Assembly (NCBI GenBank): GCA_018365455.1
Contig: JAGZJZ010000088.1
Coordinates: 1 to 21,810, forward strand
Reading direction: 5' to 3'
Source of the DNA: Clostridiales bacterium
Lineage (GTDB): Bacteria > Bacillota > Clostridia > Lachnospirales > Lachnospiraceae
DNA: 21,810 nt
Below, one piece after another: positions 1-6,818 of this stretch (positions are counted from its first letter, which is position 1; each line of letters opens with the position of its first letter). The notes beneath the pieces were generated by a model. It was not told the origin of the DNA. It was given only the letters and a program-made list of their open reading frames with translations, and made no database searches. The position numbers were made by a program, and so were the translations under genes.

Positions 1-18
1 CGAGTCCGATCATCGGCT
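1..18 (+). tRNA. 3' end of a tRNA, probably tRNA-Thr (partial)
   Basis: The window opens inside a tRNA T-loop (CGAGT), followed by a T-stem half CCGAT, an acceptor half CATCGGC and a U discriminator at 18. The implied 5' acceptor GCCGATG and U73 fit Firmicute tRNA-Thr, but the anticodon lies outside the window, so the identity is an inference. No CCA is encoded. Confidence 0.6.
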
Positions 19-22
19 CTTT

Positions 23-96
23 GGACCTTTAGCTCAGTTGGTTAGAGCAACCGGCTCATAACCGGTCGGTCCTGGGTTCGAGTCCCCGAAGGTCCA
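23..96 (+). tRNA. tRNA with CAU anticodon (Met or lysidine-modified Ile2)
   Basis: A complete 74-nt cloverleaf: acceptor GGACCTT (23-29) pairs with AAGGTCC (89-95), discriminator A at 96, anticodon stem ACCGG/CCGGT around loop CTCATAA with CAT at 57-59. The T-stem has one T-C mismatch (73/87). CAU can be elongator Met or the minor Ile2 tRNA modified by TilS. The C4-G69 and C5-G68 acceptor pairs seen here are features associated with Ile2, but sequence inspection alone does not settle it. No CCA is encoded. Confidence 0.95.
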
Positions 97-119
97 TTTG
101 TTTGTTGTTATTTATGTTT

Positions 120-193
120 GGCCCAGTGGCTCAGTTGGTTAGAGCGTCGCCCTGTCACGGCGAAGGTCGTCGGTTCGAGTCCGATCTGGGTCG
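120..193 (+). tRNA. tRNA-Asp (GUC)
   Basis: A 74-nt cloverleaf. Acceptor GGCCCAG (120-126) pairs with CTGGGTC (186-192) with one G-U pair. The anticodon stem TCGCC/GGCGA holds loop CTGTCAC with GTC at 154-156, and the discriminator is G193 as expected for Asp. No CCA is encoded. Confidence 0.97.
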
Positions 194-234
194 TTACATC
201 GAAAGATGTAAGATTTGTGAATTACATATCCCAT

Positions 235-307
235 GGGATCTTAGCTCAGCTGGGAGAGCATCTGCCTTACAAGCAGAGGGTCACAGGTTCGAGCCCTGTA
301 GGTCCCA
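235..307 (+). tRNA. tRNA-Val (UAC)
   Basis: A 73-nt cloverleaf. Acceptor GGGATCT (235-241) pairs with AGGTCCC (300-306), discriminator A307. The anticodon stem TCTGC/GCAGA encloses CTTACAA with TAC at 268-270. No CCA is encoded. Confidence 0.97.
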
Positions 308-329
308 TTTGGTAGTGATACCATGAAAT

Positions 330-415
330 GCCGGCGTGGCGGAACTGGCAGACGCACAGGACTTAAAATCCTGCGGGACTAATCTCCCGTACCGGTTCGA
401 TTCCGGTCGCCGGCA
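330..415 (+). tRNA. tRNA-Leu (UAA)
   Basis: An 86-nt class II tRNA with a long variable arm. Acceptor GCCGGCG (330-336) pairs with CGCCGGC (408-414), discriminator A415. Anticodon TAA is at 364-366 in loop CTTAAAA, and the variable arm CGGGACTAATCTCCCG lies between the anticodon and T arms. No CCA is encoded. Confidence 0.97.
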
Positions 416-437
416 TTCAGAATCATCAATTAAATAT

Positions 438-511
438 GTGCGTGTAGCTCAGCTGGATAGAGCGTTTGGCTACGGACCAAAAGGCCGGGAGTTCGAATCT
501 TCTCACGCACG
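438..511 (+). tRNA. tRNA-Arg (ACG)
   Basis: A 74-nt cloverleaf. Acceptor GTGCGTG (438-444) pairs with CACGCAC (504-510), discriminator G511. The anticodon stem TTTGG/CCAAA holds ACG at 472-474, whose A34 would be deaminated to inosine by TadA. It is the last tRNA of the cluster, followed at once by a terminator. No CCA is encoded. Confidence 0.97.
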
Positions 512-515
512 TGAT

Positions 516-557
516 AGTCCTTGTAAAATAACAATTTTGCAAGGACTTATTTTTTTT
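516..557 (+). terminator. Rho-independent terminator of the tRNA cluster
   Basis: Inverted repeat 516-528 / 535-547 (AGTCCTTGTAAAA with TTTTGCAAGGACT, one G-U pair), a 6-nt loop, then a T-rich tail TATTTTTTTT. It begins four bases after tRNA-Arg. Confidence 0.9.
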
Positions 558-639
558 GCTTTAGTTTTCGTATTAATATTTCGCTACTACATAATTTTCA
601 AGTCCAGATAATTCATTCTATAAGATTTCACCCATCTTG

Positions 640-688
640 TTTAGTATAAAATCTTTTTTAGTATAAAAAATTCTTTGTTTATACTAAA
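640..688. repeat. Repeated and inverted TTTAGTATAAA motif
   Basis: TTTAGTATAAA occurs directly at 640-650 and 657-667, and inverted as TTTATACTAAA at 678-688. The second and third copies form an 11-bp palindrome with a 10-nt spacer. It lies between the tRNA terminator and the MFS gene, so it may be an operator or a weak hairpin. The rest of 558-808 is AT-rich and shows no gene. Confidence 0.6.
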
Positions 689-744
689 TTATGATTAACC
701 ATGTTCTTAACCATCCACTTTTCCACCAATGTTTTGTAATTTGA

Positions 745-750
745 TATAAT
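745..750 (+). promoter_or_regulatory. Possible -10 box for the MFS gene
   Basis: A perfect TATAAT stands 58 bases before the MFS start codon. No convincing -35 lies 16-18 bases upstream, so this is a weak assignment based on the hexamer and its position. Confidence 0.35.
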
Positions 751-808
751 CTCAAATGCTAAAAGAAAACATAAAAAGGAAAGCCTATAAGGGAAAGGAT
801 ATTTAGTT

Positions 809-2050
809 ATGACAATAAATACATCTGAAAAGTGGAAATCAAAAACTTTATTATTTATAATCAGCCAATGCATTACATTATTTGGATCATCACTTGTACA
901 ATTTGCAATTATCTGGTATGTAACTTTCGAGACATCCTCAGGTATTTGGATGACCGTTTTAACGTTGTGTTCTTATTTGCCACAAATGTTAATTTCCTTT
1001 TTTGCCGGAGTATGGACTGACCGTTTTAACCGTAAAATGCTAATTAATATTGCGGATGCCGTTATAGCATTAGCCAGCTTATTGCTTGCATTATTTGTTT
1101 TGTCAGGTAATCAGGTGGAATATATATTAATTGGGATTGTTGTTGTGTCTGTCATACGATCGTTGGGCGCTGGGGTGCAGACTCCTGCAGTAAATGCAAT
1201 GCTGCCACAATTGGTACCGGAAGATAAGCTCATGAGGATTAACGGAATTAACAGCAGTGTGCAATCAATGGTACAATTTGCAGCTCCGTTAGCAGCAGGA
1301 ACAATTCTTGAATTGGGGAGCATTGATGGTATTCTGTTTATTGATGTAGGCACAGCAATGATTGGTATTTTTGTATTGTGTCTGCTAAAAATTCCAGCAC
1401 ATAAAGAAGTAGGAATACAAGGAAACAGTTCACATATAGGTGATGTAAAAGCCGGAATAACTTATATTATCAGGAATAAATTTATAGGAAAAACATTAAT
1501 GATTTACGGTTTTTTTATCTTCTTAAGCGTACCATCTGGATTTTTAACAGCACTTATGATTGAGAGATTGTTTGGGGCGAGTTATTTATATTTGTCGCTT
1601 AACGAAATGGCAGGATTTGCAGGAATGATGTTGGGAGGATTATTTATCGGTGTATGGGGAGGCTTTAAGAATCGCTGTAAATCCTTAGCATTCGGAGTTT
1701 TATTCTATGGAGGATTTGCTGTGTGTTTGGGGTTATCGAAAGCATTCTTACTATTTACAGCTTTTATGTTTTTGATTAGTTTTTCGATACCTTTTGTTCA
1801 GTCGGCATCTATGGCAATATTACAGGAAAAAGTAGAACAGGAAATGCAGGGAAGGGTATTCAGCTTCATGAATATCATGTTTTGCGGCTGTATGCCATTA
1901 GGTATGGCTGTATTTGGTCCCCTTGCAGATTTCATTCCTATTGATTCTATGATGATTACAACAGGAAGTGTATTATTTATTTTTGCAATTCTGATATTTT
2001 TATCTAAAAGGTATTATCAACAGGGAATGTATATTGAAAAAAATCAGTAA
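809..2050 (+). CDS. MFS efflux transporter, DHA3/Mef-like
   Basis: A 413-residue integral membrane protein with about 12 hydrophobic segments. It has an MFS motif-A-like loop after the second segment (residues 67-76, GVWTDRFNRK) and a central cytoplasmic loop near residues 190-210. The pattern of N-terminal half (GAGVQTPAVNAMLPQLVP, then INGINSSVQS) resembles the DHA3 family of macrolide and other drug exporters (MefA-like), which use the proton gradient. The substrate cannot be read from sequence. Start ATG 809 has a GGGAAAGGA purine stretch upstream (about 789-797). The gene is markedly AT-richer than the genes from 7 kb on, and it follows a tRNA cluster, which fits acquisition by transfer. 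The next gene starts 102 bases downstream. Confidence 0.85.
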   Translation: MTINTSEKWKSKTLLFIISQCITLFGSSLVQFAIIWYVTFETSSGIWMTVLTLCSYLPQMLISFFAGVWTDRFNRKMLINIADAVIALASLLLALFVLSGNQVEYILIGIVVVSVIRSLGAGVQTPAVNAMLPQLVPEDKLMRINGINSSVQSMVQFAAPLAAGTILELGSIDGILFIDVGTAMIGIFVLCLLKIPAHKEVGIQGNSSHIGDVKAGITYIIRNKFIGKTLMIYGFFIFLSVPSGFLTALMIERLFGASYLYLSLNEMAGFAGMMLGGLFIGVWGGFKNRCKSLAFGVLFYGGFAVCLGLSKAFLLFTAFMFLISFSIPFVQSASMAILQEKVEQEMQGRVFSFMNIMFCGCMPLGMAVFGPLADFIPIDSMMITTGSVLFIFAILIFLSKRYYQQGMYIEKNQ

Positions 2051-2152
2051 CAATGATACTATTAGAGAAATATAATACGAAGAAATAGAAATTTAGTTTG
2101 TTATTATATTGGCTGACAAGTTGATACAATAGTTAATGATTGGAGAATGAAT

Positions 2153-2701
2153 ATGTTATTTATATCAGAAACGAAATTGCCGGATGTAAAAGTTCTTCAA
2201 TGGGATAATAAACTGGATAACAGAGGAAGTTCTTATACTAATTATTCGAAAAGTTTACTTGAAGATGCCGGGATTTATTTTGATTTTGTGGAAGAGTATA
2301 CTTATCATGCGAATAAAAAAGGAACATTTTATGGCATACATTTTCAAAATGAACCTATGGCACAGTCGAAGATGATTTACTGCAGAGCAGGTTGTGGGTT
2401 AGATTTTGCAATTGATTTACGAAAGCAGTCAAAGACTTTTAAACAATGGATTTGTGTGGAAATATCGGATAAAAATCGTAAACAGGTTTATATACCAAAA
2501 GGTTTTGGACATGCTTTTTTTTCTCTTGCAGATGATACGGAAGTGATGATGCGTATTGATAGCAGCTTTATAAATGAATATAGCCGAAGTATTAGATGGG
2601 ATGATCCGGAAATAAATCTGGCAGTTCCTGATAGGAATCCGATATTAGCTATTCACGATCAGCAGGCGAAGTTACTAAAGGATAGTGATTGTAATTTATA
2701 A
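2153..2701 (+). CDS. RmlC-family cupin (dTDP-4-dehydrorhamnose 3,5-epimerase-like)
   Basis: About 182 residues, the usual RmlC length. Family blocks seen: DNRG (22-25), YGIHFQ with the catalytic-base equivalent His63, Lys73 in QSK, DFAIDLRKQS (84-93), YIPKGFGHAF (113-122), IRWDDPEI and Asp169. True RmlC epimerises dTDP-4-keto-6-deoxyglucose at C3 and C5. By my alignment to E. coli RmlC, the catalytic Tyr132 (in LYKT) is replaced here by Met133 (VMMRID), so full 3,5-epimerase activity is doubtful. It could be a 3- or 5-only epimerase, or another sugar-nucleotide cupin. No other rhamnose genes are nearby. An upstream in-frame ATG at 2147 is only 1 base after GGAG (2142-2145); ATG 2153 has proper 7-base spacing and was chosen. 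AT-rich like its neighbour. Confidence 0.8.
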   Translation: MLFISETKLPDVKVLQWDNKLDNRGSSYTNYSKSLLEDAGIYFDFVEEYTYHANKKGTFYGIHFQNEPMAQSKMIYCRAGCGLDFAIDLRKQSKTFKQWICVEISDKNRKQVYIPKGFGHAFFSLADDTEVMMRIDSSFINEYSRSIRWDDPEINLAVPDRNPILAIHDQQAKLLKDSDCNL

Positions 2702-2742
2702 GAAAATGTAGGCAGAGTCATATACTATTCAAGGAGAATACC

Positions 2743-3924
2743 ATGATGGAGTATAACCTTACCAGGAAACAAGCCCGATTATTTATACTGCTGAAGCAGG
2801 GACTGATCGGCAATTATAAATTTAGCGGAAAGACAGGCATTCTGGAGTTTATTCGTCAGGCGGGGTGTATACAATTTGACCCGATTGATGTCTGCGGTAA
2901 AAATGCTGAATTAGTTTTATTGTCAAGAATTAAAGGATTTGAAAAGCAGATGCTCTATGACTTGCTTTATTCAGAGCGTAGATTGGTGGATTATTTTGAT
3001 AAGAATCTCTCTATATTTTTAGTTGAAGATTGGCCGTATTTTGCAAGGGAACGGCAGTATCATCAGTGTTTTGAACGGAGCAATGATGAAATATCAAAAG
3101 TATGTGAATTGATTAAACAGAAGATTGCAGAATTAGGGGCTGTTTGCTCAGCTGATTTAAATATGAATGAAAAAGTAGCCTGGTATTGGAGCGATACGAA
3201 GTTATCCAGAGCTGCGTTGGAACATATGTATTTTACTGGAGAACTTGCGATTCAATTTAAAAAAGGTAACATGAAGTATTATAATTTAATCGAAAAATGT
3301 ATTCCAATGAATATTTTATCGAAGCCGGATCCTTATACGAATGATTTGGAACATCAAAAATGGCGTGTCCTGAGGCGGATACATGCTATTGGTTTACTTT
3401 GGAACCGGGCTTCTGATGCATGGCTTGGGATTGAACATTTAAAGTCAAAGGATAGAATGCAGATTTTTTCAGAGCTTTTAGAGGAAGAAAGTATAATTGA
3501 GATCAGTGTAGATGATCTCGCAGAACCTCTATATTGCAGTGCAATGGATGAACACCTAATTACATATGTATTGAAGAATCCCCGGTTGAAAAAGAGATGT
3601 GAGTTCATGGCACCATTAGATAATATGCTCTGGGACAGAAAGCTTCTGAGAGAGTTGTTTGGTTTTGAATATAAGTGGGAAATATATACGCCTCAATCGG
3701 AGCGGAAATTTGGACATTATGTGTTGCCGATTCTGTATGGAGACCGTTTTGTGGGTAGGATTGAAGTAATCTATGACAAAAAGAAAAAAGAAGCAGATGT
3801 GAAAAATATATGGCATGAAGATGGGGTACGGGTAACGGTATCTATGTCAGCTGCAATAGAGAATGCGGTGAATCAGTTATCAGATTTTAACACGAAAGAG
3901 ATTGTATACTGCAGCAATGAATAA
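2743..3924 (+). CDS. YcaQ/AlkX-like winged-helix DNA glycosylase (HTH_42 family)
   Basis: 393 residues. Two blocks mark the family: residues 38-54 (RQAGCIQFDPIDVCGKN) and the C-terminal stretch MAPLDNMLWDRKLL...FGFEYKWEIYTP...GHYVLPILYGDRFVGRIE. These proteins excise bulky alkylated bases or unhook interstrand crosslinks (AlkZ in Streptomyces, YcaQ/AlkX in E. coli). Residues Q44-F45-D46 match the QxD catalytic motif of the YcaQ-like subgroup rather than the QxQ of AlkZ, which points to broad crosslink repair. Start ATG 2743 lies 6 bases after AAGGAG (2731-2736); an alternative ATG is the next codon. It is 41 bases after the RmlC-like gene, so the two may be cotranscribed. Confidence 0.85.
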   Translation: MMEYNLTRKQARLFILLKQGLIGNYKFSGKTGILEFIRQAGCIQFDPIDVCGKNAELVLLSRIKGFEKQMLYDLLYSERRLVDYFDKNLSIFLVEDWPYFARERQYHQCFERSNDEISKVCELIKQKIAELGAVCSADLNMNEKVAWYWSDTKLSRAALEHMYFTGELAIQFKKGNMKYYNLIEKCIPMNILSKPDPYTNDLEHQKWRVLRRIHAIGLLWNRASDAWLGIEHLKSKDRMQIFSELLEEESIIEISVDDLAEPLYCSAMDEHLITYVLKNPRLKKRCEFMAPLDNMLWDRKLLRELFGFEYKWEIYTPQSERKFGHYVLPILYGDRFVGRIEVIYDKKKKEADVKNIWHEDGVRVTVSMSAAIENAVNQLSDFNTKEIVYCSNE

Positions 3925-3956
3925 CAAAAAAAGAGAAGAAAAGCAGGAAGAAGAGT

Positions 3957-4526
3957 ATGAAAAAGAGAAAAGTTTTGAATATGATAGTATTGGTTTTATT
4001 TATGGTTGCGATATTGGTCTGCCTGATTGTGAATTTCGCAGTGGAACGGAAGCTGACATGGGCATGGTTTGTCGTTGGGGGATGTATAGTGGGATACTTG
4101 TCTGTGTGGGCATTGCTGTTGAGCGGTAAAAATCGGATTATGAAATTGTTGATCGTATGGAGTGTCACGTTAATTCCTTATTTGTATCTGATCGAGATTT
4201 GTTCCAATCTGTATCTGGAGAATCCTGAAAAATGGGCGGGGTCTTTTGGAGTGCCAGTCAGTATCTGCTGGCTTTTGGCTCTTTGGGTATTGTTTTTCAT
4301 CCGGAAGTTTACGCATGCTAATGTTTGGCTTATGCTGGGGTTCGGGACTTTATTATTTTTTGTGGCGGAGCGATTTACTAATGAGATGGTGGACAAACTG
4401 GCAGGCAGTAAAGATTCCTGGAGGTTGTCAGAAGAATTTCCCATCATTTACTTTGCGGTAGCAGCTTGTTTTTTGATTATTGGGATTGTGACTGCTATTT
4501 GGAGATATAGCAGGAAGAATGCGTAA
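3957..4526 (+). CDS. Small integral membrane protein, function unknown
   Basis: 189 residues with a basic N-terminus (MKKRK) and about six hydrophobic segments (roughly residues 6-26, 34-54, 62-82, 98-112, 120-140, 163-183). Its C-terminus is basic (RYSRKNA). No catalytic motif is visible and I do not recognise the family with certainty; it resembles the membrane part of small Clostridia proteins of unknown function. AGGAAG at 3945-3950 with 6-base spacing supports ATG 3957. It follows the glycosylase gene by 32 bases and is probably in the same transcript. A separate frame from 3902 overlaps its 5' end but lacks a comparable site. Confidence 0.75.
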   Translation: MKKRKVLNMIVLVLFMVAILVCLIVNFAVERKLTWAWFVVGGCIVGYLSVWALLLSGKNRIMKLLIVWSVTLIPYLYLIEICSNLYLENPEKWAGSFGVPVSICWLLALWVLFFIRKFTHANVWLMLGFGTLLFFVAERFTNEMVDKLAGSKDSWRLSEEFPIIYFAVAACFLIIGIVTAIWRYSRKNA

Positions 4527-4552
4527 GAATGTCTGATTTTATAAGAAACCCT

Positions 4553-4580
4553 TTGCTTTTTGTGGAAAAAATGTTAGAAT
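4553..4580 (+). promoter_or_regulatory. Promoter of the lysine riboswitch / transporter transcript
   Basis: TTGCTT (4553-4558), a 16-base spacer and TAGAAT (4575-4580), preceded by TG at 4572-4573 as an extended -10. It lies about 30 bases before the riboswitch and 300 before the coding start, the layout expected for an attenuated leader. Confidence 0.75.
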
Positions 4581-4611
4581 AGAAGCATATTACGAGACGA
4601 GAAATAAAATG

Positions 4612-4779
4612 AAATGATAGAGGTGCGGTATTCATCAGTATTCCGGGACAAATGGCAGGACAGCCGCTCTGGAAGAAAGGGAAGATCGCCGAAGAGTTAT
4701 ATTCCGGTCCGTGGAATTAGCTCTGGGACGCAGTAGAATATGCTGCGGACTGTCACTGACATGTGGAGCGCTATCTGAA
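4612..4779 (+). ncRNA. Lysine riboswitch (L-box)
   Basis: The conserved core is readable in order: P1 strand GATAG (4616-4620), AGGTGCGG (4621-4628), AGTA (4637-4640), the AAAGGG...GCCGAAG block (4676-4694), CTGGG, GGACTGTCACTGAC (4747-4760), TGGAGCG and the closing P1 strand CTATC (4771-4775). The length of about 168 nt is normal. L-box RNAs bind L-lysine and repress lysine synthesis or uptake genes. A terminator hairpin follows at 4809-4853, so lysine should favour premature termination. ATGGT (4780-4784) could pair with ACCAT of the terminator arm (4809-4813) as part of an antiterminator; that pairing is an inference. Confidence 0.93.
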
Positions 4780-4808
4780 ATGGTATTGGTAAATCTGACC
4801 TTAAAATG

Positions 4809-4853
4809 ACCATGAATGTATGTCCCCACGGAGACTGTCATTCATGGTTTTTT
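4809..4853 (+). terminator. Riboswitch-controlled intrinsic terminator
   Basis: Perfect arms ACCATGAATG (4809-4818) and CATTCATGGT (4839-4848) followed by T6 (4848-4853). It lies 30 bases after the L-box and just before the Shine-Dalgarno of the transporter, so it is the expression platform. An in-frame ATG at 4820 lies inside its loop and is not a plausible start. Confidence 0.9.
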
Positions 4854-4879
4854 CTTGGAGGGAAAGAGAGGATTTACAA

Positions 4880-6487
4880 ATGAGGATTACAAAACGAAGA
4901 TTGTTGATGAGTATCAGCATGGTACTGATATTTACGGCATTGCTTCCCTTGACGGCTCTGGCTGCAGAAGAAGGGGCAGCAGAACCAGCCATGTATGCTA
5001 CTTTTTGGGCACTGGTCCCACCTGTGGTAGCGATTGTTCTGGCACTGATCACAAAGGAAGTGTACAGTTCACTATTTTTGGGGATTTTGGTTGGAGGATT
5101 GTTCTATTCCGGATTTGGATTTGAAGGGACTGTGACACACATTTTTAATAATGGATTTATCAAGGTGTTATCGGATCCCTATAATGTGGGAATTTTGGTA
5201 TTCCTGGTTATTCTGGGATGTATGGTCAGTCTGATGAACCGGGCAGGAGGTTCAGCTGCCTTTGGACGATGGGCGAGTAAACGAATTAAGACGAGAGTTG
5301 GTGCCCAGCTTGCAACTATTGTACTGGGAGTTTTGATTTTTATTGATGATTATTTTAACTGCCTGACCGTAGGAAGCGTTATGCGGCCGGTTACCGACCA
5401 GCATCAGGTGTCCAGGGCTAAGCTTGCATATTTGATTGATGCTACGGCGGCGCCGGTTTGTATCATTGCACCTATTTCATCCTGGGCAGCTGCAGTTACC
5501 GGATTTGTGGAAGGTGAGGATGGGTTTTCTATTTTTATCAGAGCAATTCCCTATAACTTTTATGCGCTGCTGACAATTGTTATGATGGTGGGACTTGTGC
5601 TGATGAAGGTAGATTTTGGGTCTATGGCGGTGCATGAAAAAAATGCACGGGAAGGTGATCTATTTTCTGCAGGTGACAAGATTGGAAATTTTGATGAAGA
5701 TGATATTTCTAACCCACATGGTAGTGTGATGGATTTGCTGATTCCCATTTTATCTTTAATTGTCTGTTGTGTGATTGGCATGATTTATACAGGCGGGTTT
5801 TTTGAGGGGAAAGATTTTATTACTGCATTTTCCAATAGTGATGCTTCTGTGGGACTTGCACTGGGCAGCTTTTTTGGTATGGTGATTACGATTATTTTAT
5901 ATGGCATTCGTAAAGTACTGAAATTCAATGATTGTATGGCTTGCCTGCCGGATGGATTCAAAGCGATGGTACCTGCTATTTTAATTCTTACCTTTGCCTG
6001 GACGTTAAAATCCATGACTGACAGCCTGGGGGCAGCAGATTTTGTGGCAGAGGCTATGAAACAGTGTGCAGGAGATTTGATGAAGTTTCTGCCGGCGATT
6101 ATTTTCCTGGTTGGTTGCGGGCTGGCTTTTGCAACCGGTACTTCCTGGGGGACATTTGGAATATTAATTCCAATTGTTGTTGCGGTATTTGAAAAATCAA
6201 ATCCGGAACTGATGATTATCTCAATTTCTGCATGTATGGCGGGGGCAGTTTGCGGAGATCACTGTTCTCCGATCTCGGATACTACGATAATGGCATCAGC
6301 GGGAGCGAGGTGCAATCATGTTAATCATGTGACGACACAGCTGCCCTATGCAGTTACAGCAGCGGCTGTATCCTTCCTGACATATATATTAGCGGGATTT
6401 GTACAAAGTGCCTGGATTGCCCTTCCTTTTGGTATTGTGCTTATGCTTGGCGTTTTGTTTTTTGCCAGGTTGGTATCAAGGAATTAA
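4880..6487 (+). CDS. NhaC-superfamily transporter under lysine control (LysW-type candidate)
   Basis: 535 residues from ATG 4880, which lies 7 bases after AGAGAGGA (4865-4872). The first 28 residues look like a cleavable signal (MRITKRR, hydrophobic core, ALA at 26-28). About 11-12 membrane segments follow. Family blocks are FIDDYFNCLTVGSVMRP, FATGTSWGTFGILIP and CGDHCSPISDTTIMASAGA, typical of the NhaC Na+/H+ antiporter superfamily. Riboswitch-regulated NhaC members (named LysW in comparative work on the lysine regulon) are proposed lysine transporters, probably Na+ or H+ coupled; the L-box directly upstream supports that here. Import versus exchange cannot be decided from sequence. The gene is alone in its transcript. 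Confidence 0.85.
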   Translation: MRITKRRLLMSISMVLIFTALLPLTALAAEEGAAEPAMYATFWALVPPVVAIVLALITKEVYSSLFLGILVGGLFYSGFGFEGTVTHIFNNGFIKVLSDPYNVGILVFLVILGCMVSLMNRAGGSAAFGRWASKRIKTRVGAQLATIVLGVLIFIDDYFNCLTVGSVMRPVTDQHQVSRAKLAYLIDATAAPVCIIAPISSWAAAVTGFVEGEDGFSIFIRAIPYNFYALLTIVMMVGLVLMKVDFGSMAVHEKNAREGDLFSAGDKIGNFDEDDISNPHGSVMDLLIPILSLIVCCVIGMIYTGGFFEGKDFITAFSNSDASVGLALGSFFGMVITIILYGIRKVLKFNDCMACLPDGFKAMVPAILILTFAWTLKSMTDSLGAADFVAEAMKQCAGDLMKFLPAIIFLVGCGLAFATGTSWGTFGILIPIVVAVFEKSNPELMIISISACMAGAVCGDHCSPISDTTIMASAGARCNHVNHVTTQLPYAVTAAAVSFLTYILAGFVQSAWIALPFGIVLMLGVLFFARLVSRN

Positions 6488-6539
6488 GTGAAGGAGCAGA
6501 GAGGCATTTAGTTCAGAAGGAATGGTGTTATTAAGAAGT

Positions 6540-6659
6540 AATCATTCATACTGAGAAAGAATCATTTATATTAAGGATGAATCATTCATACTGAGAAAGA
6601 ATTATTTATATTAAGGATGAATCATTCATATTAAGAAAGAAACATTAATATGAAAGAAA
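6540..6659. repeat. 20-bp tandem repeat array (6 units, A/B alternating)
   Basis: Six consecutive 20-bp units start at 6540, 6560, 6580, 6600, 6620 and 6640. Units 1 and 3 are identical (AATCATTCATACTGAGAAAG), units 2 and 4 differ by one base (AATCATTTATATTAAGGATG), unit 5 is a mixture and unit 6 is degenerate. The higher-order period is therefore 40 bp. Each B/A junction makes a 13-bp dyad ATGAATCATTCAT (6577-6589, 6617-6629). The array lies between the transporter stop codon and its terminator, so it is probably the transcribed 3' UTR. There are no unique spacers, so it is not a CRISPR array. Confidence 0.9.
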
Positions 6660-6758
6660 GCCGTTGTAAAAATTTAGATACTGACTTGCACAGGGATGCA
6701 TTCCCATGGAAAATAGGTCCGTGCCAGTCTTTGGAATAAATTTTACAACGGCTTTTTT
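6658..6758 (+). terminator. Long terminator hairpin after the transporter
   Basis: Outer arms AAGCCGTTGTAAAA (6658-6671) and TTTTACAACGGCTT (6741-6754) are perfect and are followed by T6 (6753-6758). Inside, TTTA/TAAA (6673-6676/6737-6740), GACT/AGTC and GCAC/GTGC (6683-6691 with 6721-6729) continue the stem, and GGGA/TCCC caps part of the loop. At about 97 nt it is far longer than an ordinary terminator. Confidence 0.85.
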
Positions 6759-6818
6759 ATCAGAACATACATACGGAAAATTTCCTTGCGTTTGTGGCTG
6801 GTTTTTTGTATACTTATG

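Noticed and set aside
102..611. Open frames across the tRNA cluster (plus strand)
   Set aside because: They are translations through tRNA genes and spacers, with no ribosome sites.
3902..4129. Plus-strand frame overlapping the small membrane protein
   Set aside because: It overlaps the ends of two better-supported genes and lacks hydrophobic or domain features of its own.
4820..4879. Upstream in-frame ATG at 4820 for the NhaC-family gene
   Set aside because: It lies in the loop of the riboswitch terminator; ATG 4880 has a proper ribosome site and begins a signal peptide.
6540..6659. CRISPR array
   Set aside because: Head-to-tail 20-bp units with no spacers and no cas genes; likewise the 65-bp repeats have no spacers.
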